64,000 bases of DNA from an uncultured Erythrobacter sp. (GCA_947498065.1 CANMIS010000001.1:310001-374000); one strand, 5' to 3'; positions 27,101 to 35,978 are shown, numbered from the stretch's first letter. Program-made: numbers and translations. The notes: generated by a model not told the origin, from the letters alone.

Positions 27101-29317
27101 GGTGCTGACGGCAAATTTGCCGCGCTGAGGCTTCTTAGTGCCGTCGAAGGTGAGCGGGTTCACGGGCTCGCCATCAACGCGCAGAACGATCTTCTGGCCC
27201 TTGCGGTGGCGAATAGCCACGCGAATAGCCGGCGCACGCGGGTTGTGCCCGAGTTCAGGGGTCAACCAGCCGTCTGGGCCATCGCCCAAAGCGATCCAAT
27301 CGGTCGCTGGCGACAGCGCTGGTGCACTTTGTTCTTGAACGGCGCCAAGCGTTGGGCGTTCGGCACGGAGAGCGCCGCCGCCGCCGATAGCGTCTTCGCC
27401 GCCGGTGAGCTGAGCTGTGGTCGCTGCAGGCGCGTCAGAAGCGGCCTGAGCATCAATTTCGCGTGCGATTGCGCCTTCTGGCGTGGTTTCAGCCAAAGGT
27501 GCGACCGGTTCGAGCGCGCCTTCAGGAACGATCGCATGGAAATCTGCGACCATCAGGCTGCCGCCCTGGCCGATGATGAAGCGCGAATTGGCGCTGCCCG
27601 CACTGCGGGTTGAACGATGACAATCGACGAAGCGCGAGCCCTCAGGCAGGGTCATGCGCGAGGCTTGGACCACGTGCGTGCCTGGCACGACGCCTTCGAA
27701 GTGATAGCGGCCGTCGGCATCCGTGATGGCAAAGCTGCCATCTTCGAGCATGACGCGCACGCCTGGAATTCCGCGGCGCGGATTGCGCAGTGAACATGGG
27801 CCAGCGGTGATGCGGCCGATGATTGTCATGCGGTCAGCGATGCCATCGCGCTCAATGTCGATCACGGCGCTTGCCCGTGCAATTCGGCCAAGTGAATCAA
27901 TAGTTTGCGCATTGTTCGCGGCGCGTCCCGGAGACGCGTCTGCGCGAACAACCATCGCATACGTTACGCGGCGTGAGGCACCTGCAGCAATATCACCCAA
28001 GGCGATCGACAGAGCGCTGCCATCTGGTGTGAATGTCACCGCATCAGGATCTTCAGCGCCATCAATCCGGACGCTATCCGGGCGGAAGCGCAGCGAGGAT
28101 GACGGAACATCGCTCAGCGTCACATCACGCTTAATCCGCGCAGGATCGGGGTTTGTCGCCGTCAGCGTATAAAACACAACATCGCCCGGCTGCACCCGCT
28201 GGCGCGAGGCCGTTTTGGTGAGGCCTATGTCGAGGCTCGGTCGGTCGAGCGGAATGTCGATTTGAACCGGCGTTGGATCAACCAGTTCAAATGAACCGCC
28301 AAATGAGCCATCCTGGATCACAAATTCGCGGCCATCAGGCCGGGTCAACTGCGCGAGCGCATCGCGCGAGACCACAGACGGCGCTGTGAAGGGCTCCGGC
28401 GGCTCTATAATGAGACGATATCGACCCAGAGATGTGAGCGGGAACCAATATTCTCCTGGCTCCATCGGGAACACATTGCCTGCGCCATCGGTGATCGGTT
28501 GGCCGGAAATTACCGTTGAAGGCCAAGTGGTTACACCATCCTCAGCAAACACAATTGCTGGCAGACCGGTCGCATCATCAACCAAAGTAACGACCGCGCC
28601 ATCGACTGGCTCACCGGTCTCACTGTCGAACACAACGCCAAACGGATCAGCCAGAACCTCGACGTCGGTTTGGACGATAATATCGTCTTGGCCGACCAAT
28701 GAAGCAGCAATCTGGATCATTTCACCATCAGCAATGCTGAGGCGGCAATCACCTTGAACCGCAGCGGGCGGTGCCCGGCGCGTTGGGATCTGACCGACGA
28801 AAATGCCCGTATTTGGGCCAGTTTCGAAGATCGTTTCGGTCTCTCTGTCGCCAGAGCTGGTGGTGATCACGACATTTAGGCTGTCAATCGCGTCAGAATC
28901 GACGTTTGCAGCCGCTGCTTGAACCTCAAACAGCAAATCTTGGCCCGGACGCAGCACACTTGTGGGCTCTGCGCCTGTGATTTGGACCATAGTTTGGTTC
29001 GGGCCGCCAATGCCTTGCACCCCTTGCCCAGCGACATTGCAAAGTGGCGCTTGGAAAGAGAGGTCGACCACGCCCGTAGGCGCAGAACGAAGGGCACGAA
29101 TTTCAGGCGGTGCCTGGGTTACTTCAATAGTCACCTCGTTTGAGCTGGTGCTCGCCGGGGTGCCATTAAACTGCCAAGTCGCCTCGGCAATATTGGTAAT
29201 CGTATTGGTAGTCGTCGTGGCAGACTGCGCGCGCGCCCCCTCTCCAAGCACGACGAAAGGCAGCAGCACTAACATAAGTGCTGCTGCCAGTCGGCTTAGA
29301 GAGAGGGCTACACGCAA
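24104..29317 (-). CDS. Giant outer-membrane protein: DUF11, SdrD-B-like, Ig-like modules and C-terminal beta-barrel
   Basis: A 1737-residue exported protein. Signal peptide (1 to about 31); an N-terminal module TNTITNIAEATW...SNEVTIEV; a DUF11 domain at about 360-470 (IGLTKTASRQRVQPGDVVFY); an SdrD-B/carboxypeptidase-regulatory-like turn at 515-555 (ITDADGRYHFEGVVPGTH); an Ala/Pro/Glu linker (600-665); Ig-like segments to about 890; then roughly 840 residues of alternating amphipathic strands that look like an outer-membrane barrel. The last residue is Arg, not the usual Phe. The start is TTG at 29317, 17 bases after the upstream stop. Role unknown; likely displays or secretes the partner proteins. 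Confidence 0.82.
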   Translation of the reverse strand: MRVALSLSRLAAALMLVLLPFVVLGEGARAQSATTTTNTITNIAEATWQFNGTPASTSSNEVTIEVTQAPPEIRALRSAPTGVVDLSFQAPLCNVAGQGVQGIGGPNQTMVQITGAEPTSVLRPGQDLLFEVQAAAANVDSDAIDSLNVVITTSSGDRETETIFETGPNTGIFVGQIPTRRAPPAAVQGDCRLSIADGEMIQIAASLVGQDDIIVQTDVEVLADPFGVVFDSETGEPVDGAVVTLVDDATGLPAIVFAEDGVTTWPSTVISGQPITDGAGNVFPMEPGEYWFPLTSLGRYRLIIEPPEPFTAPSVVSRDALAQLTRPDGREFVIQDGSFGGSFELVDPTPVQIDIPLDRPSLDIGLTKTASRQRVQPGDVVFYTLTATNPDPARIKRDVTLSDVPSSSLRFRPDSVRIDGAEDPDAVTFTPDGSALSIALGDIAAGASRRVTYAMVVRADASPGRAANNAQTIDSLGRIARASAVIDIERDGIADRMTIIGRITAGPCSLRNPRRGIPGVRVMLEDGSFAITDADGRYHFEGVVPGTHVVQASRMTLPEGSRFVDCHRSTRSAGSANSRFIIGQGGSLMVADFHAIVPEGALEPVAPLAETTPEGAIAREIDAQAASDAPAATTAQLTGGEDAIGGGGALRAERPTLGAVQEQSAPALSPATDWIALGDGPDGWLTPELGHNPRAPAIRVAIRHRKGQKIVLRVDGEPVNPLTFDGTKKPQRGKFAVSTWRGVPLDGERTVLEADVINSFGEINETITREVFFTTSPAKVQLVPEQSQLIADGRTRPVVAVRVLDRNNRPLREGVSGEFMLNAPYESAEQIDRQQLNQLTGLAPSSARWVVKGSDGIAHIELAPTMVSGSLRLDFRFDDGDIVRTQELEAWIEPGDIEWTIIGLAEGTVGAKSVADNMERAGNFASDLGDDARVALYAKGRVLGRYLLTLAYDSAKQREDQRVLGAIDPQAYYTVFADGSSRRFDAASRENLYVRIESSTFYALYGDFETGFDQTQLARYNRTATGLKGEARFGQVKAQAFAAEISTRLRRDEIQGQGISGPYRLSSRSILANSERVTLEVRDRFRSELVVSSRKLSRFIDYDLDLLSGTITFSEPVLSRDFNLNPQFIVIDYEIDGFGEGELNAGVRVDWTSKSGNLRVGASAITDKGEGARTNLGAIDLRAQLDENTELRAELGLSRTEGTTSNGWLVEAQHQTGKLDLLAYARSLDADYGVGQQNGAEQGRRKFGVDGRLLISDDLNLVASVWQDDSLTDDSRRRAAQLQLGYTTQNTDLTVGLAHFNDRLADGTRNKSTVVEGGISQRLLDNKLELSATSAIALDATESIDLPTRHRFGARYAITNDIRLVGQYEIANGENINARTIRGGIEVTPWQGAQVVTTLGQQSIGEFGNRSFAAFGLSQSLQVSPGLTLDATIDGSRTLNGEPAAINVINPDQPVASGGQLTGNSQFEDFTAVTLGAAWRKDRWSATARGEYRDGEFAERKGLTVGAIRQLGQGSIVGSGATWTEATAENGATTEIFDASLAFAHRPDSSEFATLGKLEYRSDTVRGAIAGEAGAAGRTALTVTGDARSRRLVASVSTNWSPSDWDRDDNGNLRQTRRDELSLFVGGRYNLDRFEGTEFSGTSVLAGLDARVGIGERFEIGATTTVRANLEDNVTSFSYGPHIGFVPADGMLLTVGYNVEGFRDEDFSAARNTDKGVFASIKVKFDTDTFSFLGLGR

Positions 29318-29334
29318 AGTCTAAGTCCGCTCTA

Positions 29335-30417
29335 TCAGTCGATTTCGACGCGGAAGTAGAGCGAGCGCGTTTGGCCAGCCAAAATATCGCTCAGCGTACC
29401 GGAGACTTCGTCTTCGCCGCTTGGGCCAGTGCCCGCGCTAAACGAAGCGTCGCCGCCTGGGACGCCATTGGCGCCGCCGGTGCATGCCGCATCGCCGTCA
29501 ACGAAGATGCCGAACGCTGGGACAAACGTCACATCGCCTGGCAGCAAGTCGTTCACGTTAACGCTGGTGGCGGTCGCCGCGCCCGAACCGTTGGCCACGG
29601 TGATGCAATATTCGATAATTGCACCAGGGATGGCTTTCGGGTTGGTCGTGTTGTTGACTGGATCACTGATGATCGAGCTGGTTTTGGCAACAGTGACAGC
29701 AGCCGCGGCTACTTCATATGTACCAAGATCCGAGAAGTCGCCTTGGTTGGCGCTATCGGTTGTACCAGCACCGTCAGCCAGAACCGTGTCCACGCCTGCG
29801 GTGTTCGCACCAGCAGTATCGGTCAGTTCTGTTGTGCCGAGCGAGCCAACATTGCCGCTGTTGAAGGCATTTGCCGTCAGAACAACGTCAAAGGTGTCGC
29901 CATCCGTCGCAGCAAGACCGATATCGGCAACTACGAGGACTTCGATCGTCTCAGTGCCGGTTCCATCATCAGCCGCGACTTCGTCGAGGAAGGTGATTGG
30001 ACCAGCAGCAAGTTCAGCTGCACTCAATGCGCCGTTGCCGTCAGCATCGAGATAGATCTCGAAGTTGGCGATGTTAGCGCCTGTACCTGCGTTCAAGGCC
30101 GCAGCCAGATCGAGGTCGACTACGTCGTTCGACAAGTTGGTCACATCAAATGCGAGCACAACGTTCTGCTCACCAGGCGACACCGAGGTGTTGCTGGTGC
30201 CAGTGAAGTCGACAACGACATCGACCTTGCGGTCAACCGTGAACGTGTCTGACGCGGTTGCTTCAGTTTGATCAACGCCGCCAACCTGATAGGCGACGGA
30301 GACGTTGTTGGTGATCGAGTCACCGGCTGTGGTTCCCTCAGCAAAAGCTGGCGCGCTGCTCATCGCAACGAGCGCAACCGCACTGACGGCACCCAGCAAT
30401 TGGGTGGTTGGTCTCAT
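29335..30417 (-). CDS. Exported DUF11-like protein
   Basis: A 360-residue protein: signal peptide (cleavage after APAFA), then DSITNNVSVAYQVGG...DTFTVDRKVD, which aligns with the N-terminal modules of the barrel protein and of the first gene, then an acidic calcium-binding-like stretch (YLDADGNGALSAAEL, resembling an EF-hand or dockerin loop), and a C-terminal DUF11 domain starting SDPVNNTTNPKAIPGAIIEY, almost the same as in the 727-residue protein. Third gene of the locus, upstream of the barrel gene by 17 bases. Function unknown. Confidence 0.8.
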   Translation of the reverse strand: MRPTTQLLGAVSAVALVAMSSAPAFAEGTTAGDSITNNVSVAYQVGGVDQTEATASDTFTVDRKVDVVVDFTGTSNTSVSPGEQNVVLAFDVTNLSNDVVDLDLAAALNAGTGANIANFEIYLDADGNGALSAAELAAGPITFLDEVAADDGTGTETIEVLVVADIGLAATDGDTFDVVLTANAFNSGNVGSLGTTELTDTAGANTAGVDTVLADGAGTTDSANQGDFSDLGTYEVAAAAVTVAKTSSIISDPVNNTTNPKAIPGAIIEYCITVANGSGAATATSVNVNDLLPGDVTFVPAFGIFVDGDAACTGGANGVPGGDASFSAGTGPSGEDEVSGTLSDILAGQTRSLYFRVEID

Positions 30418-30488
30418 CTTCGAGTTCCTCTGCGTGTGCCCTGCGTCAAAAGTTCCGCCCGCAAGGCTTGGCGGTTATCTTTCGCTGA

Positions 30489-30965
30489 TCAGCGAATGAT
30501 TGCTGGATATTCGAGACGGCCTGTTTCGCCCGGTGCAACCGAGGCAAGCGTCCATCGAACATGTGTGACATCGCCGTGCTGCGCAGCGCGGCTTGCGCCG
30601 TCCTCGCCGGTCACGGTCAAAGAGCTAAGCACTCCCCAAGTGTTGCCACCGTCAACTGACACGGTCAGTTCAGCGTCGGCATCAGATGCCAGCGCAACGG
30701 CGCCTGGGAGTGGGTTGGTGACTACAAAGTCCGTCACCGTCTCAGAGCCAGAATTGTTGTAATCGGTGCCGAAGATCAAACGATCACCCGGAACGATAAC
30801 ATTGGGCTCAACCAATTCGGTCTGTTCGTTTCCAGCAGCGTCGGTGCTGGTTTTCACAGCCATAACGTCGCCAGACAAGACAATTGGGTTGCCTTGAGCG
30901 ATTGCAGGAGCAGCTGGGACGGCAATAACCATCAGAGCCGCGCAAATTTGTCCAAGAAGTTTCAT
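30489..30965 (-). CDS. Small exported DUF11-like protein
   Basis: A 158-residue protein with a signal peptide (cleavage after PAIAQ) and a single beta-sandwich resembling DUF11 (VIVPGDRLIFGTDYNN, then FVVTNPLPGAVALA). It contains no other domain and no cysteines in the mature part. It sits between two larger DUF11-like genes on the same strand and is probably a structural companion. Function unknown. Confidence 0.75.
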   Translation of the reverse strand: MKLLGQICAALMVIAVPAAPAIAQGNPIVLSGDVMAVKTSTDAAGNEQTELVEPNVIVPGDRLIFGTDYNNSGSETVTDFVVTNPLPGAVALASDADAELTVSVDGGNTWGVLSSLTVTGEDGASRAAQHGDVTHVRWTLASVAPGETGRLEYPAIIR

Positions 30966-30989
30966 TGTATCAGACCCTTGTCTATTTTC

Positions 30990-31991
30990 TTATTGATCGA
31001 TGGTGACATCGAAAGTGATTGCCTGGGTGGTGCCGCCCGCGACCGTGCCAAGATCGACAGTGATCCCGGTTGCGCTGGCCTCGCCCGCGTCATCGCCGCT
31101 GGCATCGGTCAGAGTGCCGCCTGCCAGGGTAAGAGAGCCAGGTACGTAAGTTGTGTCAGTCGGGAACGCGTCGGTGACCGTCAGGTCGTCGACAGAGCCG
31201 CTGCCGGTGACTTCAGCAGAAATGGTGAAGGTCACGACTGAGCCCGGAACCGCGCTGGTGCCGCCGAACGGATCGACGATGGTCGCAGACTTAACGAGAT
31301 CGACTGTTGTGATCCCGACCAGCAGTGAACCCGTTGCGGTTGCATCCGCGCCAGTGCTGCCGACGATGGCATCGCCGCCGCTCACACCTTGGTCGGAGAA
31401 ACTGGTGCCAGGAGCGCCCGTGCCAGTGACCGCTTCCGCTGTCAGCTCAACATCGCTCTCTTGCGTGTCGGTCGCGCCAGCAGGCACGGTGACCAGTACG
31501 AAGACCGTCAGCGTGTCGTCTGCATCAAGCACTGCGGTTGTTTCTGGACCCGTCAGGATTTGATCGACGCCCGGATCGTATGTGCCGTTGCCGTTCGTAT
31601 CGACCGCAATGCCATCAATTGCCGTATCGAAGTCGTTGCCAGCAACTGCTGGATCAGCGGTCAGCTCAAACGCCTCTGGGCCATTGCCTTGGTTGGTCAG
31701 CTCGAACGTGAGCACCGCATCACCAGGCGTGGTGCCCACCGGACCGGAGTCCAGGGAGGTGACAGTCACATCGAGCAATTCATCGACCAGCACCGTGACG
31801 GTGTTGGAATCGACCGTTTGCGGGCCATTCCCGTCCTCGTAGGTCGCCGTCGCGGTGTTCTCGATCAGCGTGCCTGCATCGACCCCTGCGGCATGCGCCG
31901 GAGCCACTGCAATGAGTGAAAATGCACCTAGGGCGAGAGCCGAGGTGAACGTGTTAGCCAAAGCGGGCTTAAATGGGTTCTGTGTATTCAT
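30990..31991 (-). CDS. Exported DUF11-like protein (first gene of the surface locus)
   Basis: A 333-residue protein from the ATG at 31991, with a signal peptide (MNTQNPFKPALANTF..., cleavage after APAHA). The mature N-terminus TLIENTATATYEDGNG...SNTVTVLVDE matches the N-terminal modules of two other proteins of the locus. Two DUF11-like segments follow, one with PVGTTPGDAVLTFEL and one with TSAVPGSVVTFTI. Acidic, Thr/Val/Gly-rich, no mature cysteines. The 290-base region upstream, shared with a DUF4403 gene on the other strand, must hold the locus promoter. Confidence 0.8.
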   Translation of the reverse strand: MNTQNPFKPALANTFTSALALGAFSLIAVAPAHAAGVDAGTLIENTATATYEDGNGPQTVDSNTVTVLVDELLDVTVTSLDSGPVGTTPGDAVLTFELTNQGNGPEAFELTADPAVAGNDFDTAIDGIAVDTNGNGTYDPGVDQILTGPETTAVLDADDTLTVFVLVTVPAGATDTQESDVELTAEAVTGTGAPGTSFSDQGVSGGDAIVGSTGADATATGSLLVGITTVDLVKSATIVDPFGGTSAVPGSVVTFTISAEVTGSGSVDDLTVTDAFPTDTTYVPGSLTLAGGTLTDASGDDAGEASATGITVDLGTVAGGTTQAITFDVTIDQ

Positions 31992-32283
31992 ACGTAGGAC
32001 AAATACGCAGTAATGGTTAACGAACTGTTTGGAGTCGGCGAAAAACGGCGGTTTCCTGCCATTTGAAACAAGATTTAACACTTTAACGACGCGGTTAACC
32101 TGGCGTTCAGCGCTTTGAGCCGGATCTTCACTCGGAATTTACCAAAACTCGCCTGATATCTGGCGTTTGCGCGACTTTTTCAGCGCGACTAACGCCGCCA
32201 GTGGCCTTGCGCGCTCAAACCGCTTACAATCGCTGGAAATGGGGACCGCAGACACTCAATCGCTCTTGGGCCGGGCTGGAAGC
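31992..32283. other. Divergent intergenic region, no gene seen
   Basis: Separates the surface locus (minus) from the DUF4403 gene (plus). It is more AT-rich than its surroundings near 31990-32090, which fits promoter sequence for the minus-strand locus, but I could not assign -35/-10 boxes with confidence. No repeat or RNA structure stood out. Confidence 0.4.
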
Positions 32284-33798
32284 ATGCAGACCAAGCATAA
32301 GCTTTTGGTTTTGCTTGGCTTCATCGTCGCTTTGATCGGCGTTGTTGCCGCCTATCTCATTTGGTTCCACATTCGGATTGTTGAGGCCCCTGCCCCGGCC
32401 CGGATGGAGCCAGCGGCGCAATATCCGACCGAAGAATCAGTCCTGGTCACAGAACTCGGCGTTCCATTGGAAACGATCCGCCGCTCGCTCGAGCGCGAGG
32501 TGCCCCGCACGCTTTACACGATCGATGAGCAGATCGAGGAGTGCATTCCGCGCGAAACCATCCGGGTGCTTGGTAGGGAAATCGGGCGAACCCCAAAAAT
32601 CAGCTGCCAGCTGGTCGGGCAAATTCGGCGCGGACCAATGCGCCTGTCCGGGCGCGGCAACACCCTGAGCGTCAGTTTCCCGGTCGCAGCGGAAATACAG
32701 GCCCGCGATGTCGGGGGGATCATCAAACGTGAGACCGCGACGGCTGCAGCCAATGTTCGGCTGACTGCGCGGGTCGCAATCGCGCAGAATTGGCGCTTAA
32801 AGCCCGATGTTCGCGTTTCTTATCAATGGTCTAAGGAGCCTGGGATCGACGTTCTGGGGCAGCGCATCCGTTTTACGCGGCGCGCCAATGCCGAACTTGC
32901 CCCTATTCTCGCGAAAGCAGAGAAAACTCTCGAACGTGAGCTTTCAGCGCTTAATCTGCGCCCACAAGTGGCCCAGCTGTGGAATCAAGGTTTCACAACA
33001 TTGTCGCTGAATGCGGACAATCCGCCGGTTTGGATGCAGCTCAACCCCACTGCGATCGGCGCGGGCAATCTGCGTGTATCCGCTCGCCGTGTCACTGCTC
33101 AGGCCATGCTGCGCGCGAAGCTCGGAATTTTCGTTGGCGATAAGCCAGCAGTGCCGGAGCGCAAAAATCTGGGCAGCAATGCTGGCATCACTCGCGACAC
33201 CGGTTTTGAGGTCACCCTGCCTGTGCTCGCCAATTACGATCAGCTTGAACCGGTGATCCTGCGCGCGCTCAAACGAGTGGCAGAGCGCGGCATCGCAAAA
33301 GAAGAACTCGGCCGGCTCGATCTCGAATTTGAAAACGTCACACTTTATGCAGCCGAAGGCGGCAGGCTGGCGGTTGGGATCGAGGCTCAGGTCGAGCCTA
33401 TTGGTAATTTGACGGACCGAATTTGGGGACGAGCGAAAGGGACCATTTGGTTGACTGGATTGCCAGTGAGCGAACCAGACAGCCAGGTCGTCCGGATCGA
33501 AGACCTGCAAGTGTTCGGCGACATGGACACAGCGGTCGGAGATTTGCTGGTTCGGATCATGGCCAGCGATGAAGTAAAGCAGGAGATCGAGCGATCATTG
33601 GTTGAGGACTTCAGCAATGATTACAATTCAGTGATCAGGAAAGCTAAGGAAGGTGTGAGGTCGATTAGGGCGGGTGACTTCAATCTGTCGTTTGATATCT
33701 CAGACCTATCTCATGGCCAAATCACACCCACTGCTGAGGGTCTTTTTATGCCCGTTACCGCGTCAGGCTCCGTTACCAGCACTCTCGCATCAAAATAG
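32284..33798 (+). CDS. DUF4403 family protein, membrane-anchored
   Basis: A 504-residue protein from the ATG at 32284, with one N-terminal membrane helix (KLLVLLGFIVALIGVVAAYLIW shortened at its ends) and a long beta-rich extracytoplasmic part. Its layout, an N-terminal tubular-lipid-binding-like segment then a repeat with NPTAIGAGNLRVSARRV, fits DUF4403, found mainly in Sphingomonadales and Bacteroidetes. The open frame extends 39 codons upstream, including an ATG at 32239, but the membrane anchor begins at the chosen start. Function unknown; envelope maintenance is a guess. Confidence 0.75.
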   Translation: MQTKHKLLVLLGFIVALIGVVAAYLIWFHIRIVEAPAPARMEPAAQYPTEESVLVTELGVPLETIRRSLEREVPRTLYTIDEQIEECIPRETIRVLGREIGRTPKISCQLVGQIRRGPMRLSGRGNTLSVSFPVAAEIQARDVGGIIKRETATAAANVRLTARVAIAQNWRLKPDVRVSYQWSKEPGIDVLGQRIRFTRRANAELAPILAKAEKTLERELSALNLRPQVAQLWNQGFTTLSLNADNPPVWMQLNPTAIGAGNLRVSARRVTAQAMLRAKLGIFVGDKPAVPERKNLGSNAGITRDTGFEVTLPVLANYDQLEPVILRALKRVAERGIAKEELGRLDLEFENVTLYAAEGGRLAVGIEAQVEPIGNLTDRIWGRAKGTIWLTGLPVSEPDSQVVRIEDLQVFGDMDTAVGDLLVRIMASDEVKQEIERSLVEDFSNDYNSVIRKAKEGVRSIRAGDFNLSFDISDLSHGQITPTAEGLFMPVTASGSVTSTLASK

Positions 33799-34073
33799 GA
33801 GACATTATTTATTTCATTCCGATACTTATACCTATCTTCTTATATGATTTCTGGAAGTAATGCATTTCGCGCCTAAATTAGCGTTCAGCGCGCTCGTATT
33901 TCCTGCAAGACGACGCCGAAAGAAATTTTTGCAAGCCAAACGCCGCGAAGGCGCGTATGTGCAGGCGCAACAGATTGCGGGCGCCGTGCGCCCATTACCC
34001 ACAATCCCCATTTAACCGGCCAATCAGGGCCGCTGCGCGCACCTCTGCGCGCACTTGCATTTGAGATCAATTC
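33799..34073 (+). other. Long leader of the DEAD-box helicase gene, no gene seen
   Basis: A 275-base gap. The first 80 bases are AT-rich (promoter-like), the rest GC-rich with short repeats such as GCGCGCAC, ending at the helicase ATG. A long structured 5' leader is common for cold-shock helicases, but nothing specific can be named here. Confidence 0.35.
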
Positions 34074-35978
34074 ATGAGTTTTCCAGACCTTCCAGCCTGC
34101 CTGCAGGCGGCCCTTTCAGAACGCGATTATGACGCCCCAACCCCTGTGCAAGAGGCGGTGCTAAAGCCTGACGCACTTGGCCGAGATCTGGTCGTCTCCG
34201 CGCAAACCGGCTCTGGCAAGACGGTCGCATTCGGCCTCGCTATGGCAGGCGAACTGCTTGACGAAAACGGTGCCTTGCGCAGCGCAACCTCACCGATGGC
34301 GCTCGTTATTGCACCGACGCGCGAACTTGCGCTTCAGGTGAGCCGCGAGCTTGGCTGGCTCTACAGCAAGGCTGGCGCGCGCATCGCAACCTGCGTTGGC
34401 GGCATGAACCCATCGCAAGAACGCCGCGCTTTGCGCGCAGGCGCAACCATCGTTGTCGGCACGCCCGGCCGCCTCCGCGACCATTTAGAACGCGGCGCGC
34501 TCGACCTCTCTGCGCTGGCCACCATCGTCCTCGATGAAGCCGACGAAATGCTCGACATGGGCTTTCGCGAGGAGCTCGAAAGCATCCTCGACGCGACACC
34601 AACTTCGCGCCGTACCTTATTGTTTTCTGCGACAATGCCGCGTCCAATTGAAGCCTTGGCGCGGCGCTATCAAATCAATTCCCTGCGGATTGCCACCATC
34701 AGTCAGCAGCGCGGTCATGGTGATATTGAATATCAGGCAATCACTGTTTCTCCCACCGAAATTGAAAACTCAGTGGTCAATTTGCTCCGCTATCACGAGG
34801 CGGAAACCGCGATCCTTTTCTGCGCGACACGGGACAAAGTTCGGCATTTGCACGCCACCTTGCAAGAACGCGGATTTGCCGTTGTCGCCCTTTCCGGAGA
34901 GCATTCGCAGCAAGAACGCAATCAAGCGCTTCAGGCGCTGCGCGACAAGCGCGCGCGGGTCTGCGTGGCCACAGATGTTGCCGCGCGCGGCATTGATCTT
35001 CCAACTCTCAGCCTGGTTGTTCACGTCGAAATTCCGCGCGATGCACAGGCGCTCCAGCACCGTTCTGGCCGCACCGGCCGCGCCGGCAAGAAGGGTACGG
35101 CAGTGCTTATCGTGCCGTTTTCCCGCCGCCGCAGGGTCGATTCCATGCTGAAATCGGCCAAAATTGAGGCCAATTGGACCGACGCCCCTCGCCCAGAGGC
35201 GATCCGGGCGAAGGATCATGAGCGTCTGCTCGAGAAATTGCTCCAACCGATCGAAATGGATGAAGCCAACCAGGAGCTTGCGAGCAAACTCCTAGCCGAG
35301 CGCACGCCCGAAGAGATCGCAGCCATGCTGGTGCAAGCGCACCGTTCAAAGCTGCCTGAACCTGAAGATTTGATCGAAAACACGCCCGAGGCCCGCCGAG
35401 CGGCTCAAAAAGACACGCATCGCCCGGGCTTCGAGGACACCGTCTGGTTCCGCATGAATATTGGCCGCCGCCAGAATGCAGGCCCGCGCTGGGTCATGCC
35501 GCTTATCTGCCGCCGCGGGCACGTGACGCGCAACGAGATCGGAGCAATCCGTATCGGCCAGAGCGAGACGTTCTTCCAAATCCCGCGCGCCATAGCCGAC
35601 AAATTTGCCGCCGCTGTCGAGCGCAGCGCTGGTTCTGTCAGCGATAATGGCGACGACCAGGACAACATCCTAATCGAAGCGTCTGACCACGGCCCGCGTG
35701 ACACCGCCCGACGCAATCGCAAGTCTCACTCAGGCCCGCGCGACAGCGATCGCGGACCACGCGTTAAGGCGAAGCCCGCACATGGCGGCAAAGAGAAAAA
35801 CAAGGGCAAACCCAAGAAATTCCGCAAAGGCGGCGATGACCAAAAAAGCGAGAGCTTTGAGAAAAAACCGCGAAATGAGGGCGCTGGAGCGGCAAAAGGG
35901 CCTCGCAAGGCAAGCAAGTACCAGAATGCCTCAAAAGGGCCTGGAAAGCCGTTTAAGAAGCAAAGGCACTCAAAGTAA
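34074..35978 (+). CDS. DEAD-box ATP-dependent RNA helicase with DbpA RNA-binding domain
   Basis: A 634-residue helicase. Two RecA-like domains show the Q motif (PTPVQ), motif I AQTGSGKT, Ia PTRELALQ, DEAD, SAT and HRSGRTGRAGKKG. Around residues 455-515 follows a DbpA-type RNA-binding domain (WFRMNIGRRQNAGPRW, GAIRIGQSETFFQI), then a 100-residue Lys/Arg/Gly-rich disordered tail. DbpA/CsdA-type enzymes act in 50S ribosome assembly or cold-shock mRNA unwinding. Single gene, long leader. Confidence 0.93.
   Translation: MSFPDLPACLQAALSERDYDAPTPVQEAVLKPDALGRDLVVSAQTGSGKTVAFGLAMAGELLDENGALRSATSPMALVIAPTRELALQVSRELGWLYSKAGARIATCVGGMNPSQERRALRAGATIVVGTPGRLRDHLERGALDLSALATIVLDEADEMLDMGFREELESILDATPTSRRTLLFSATMPRPIEALARRYQINSLRIATISQQRGHGDIEYQAITVSPTEIENSVVNLLRYHEAETAILFCATRDKVRHLHATLQERGFAVVALSGEHSQQERNQALQALRDKRARVCVATDVAARGIDLPTLSLVVHVEIPRDAQALQHRSGRTGRAGKKGTAVLIVPFSRRRRVDSMLKSAKIEANWTDAPRPEAIRAKDHERLLEKLLQPIEMDEANQELASKLLAERTPEEIAAMLVQAHRSKLPEPEDLIENTPEARRAAQKDTHRPGFEDTVWFRMNIGRRQNAGPRWVMPLICRRGHVTRNEIGAIRIGQSETFFQIPRAIADKFAAAVERSAGSVSDNGDDQDNILIEASDHGPRDTARRNRKSHSGPRDSDRGPRVKAKPAHGGKEKNKGKPKKFRKGGDDQKSESFEKKPRNEGAGAAKGPRKASKYQNASKGPGKPFKKQRHSK

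Noticed and set aside
21924..32000. Repetitive Thr/Val/Asp text considered as an RTX or CRISPR-like repeat array
   Set aside because: There are no GGxGxD nonapeptides and no regularly spaced DNA repeats; the repetition is at the domain level.
33885..34070. Minus-strand frame of 61 codons in the helicase leader
   Set aside because: Composition is Arg/Gly/Ala-rich shadow text and it points away from any transcription unit.
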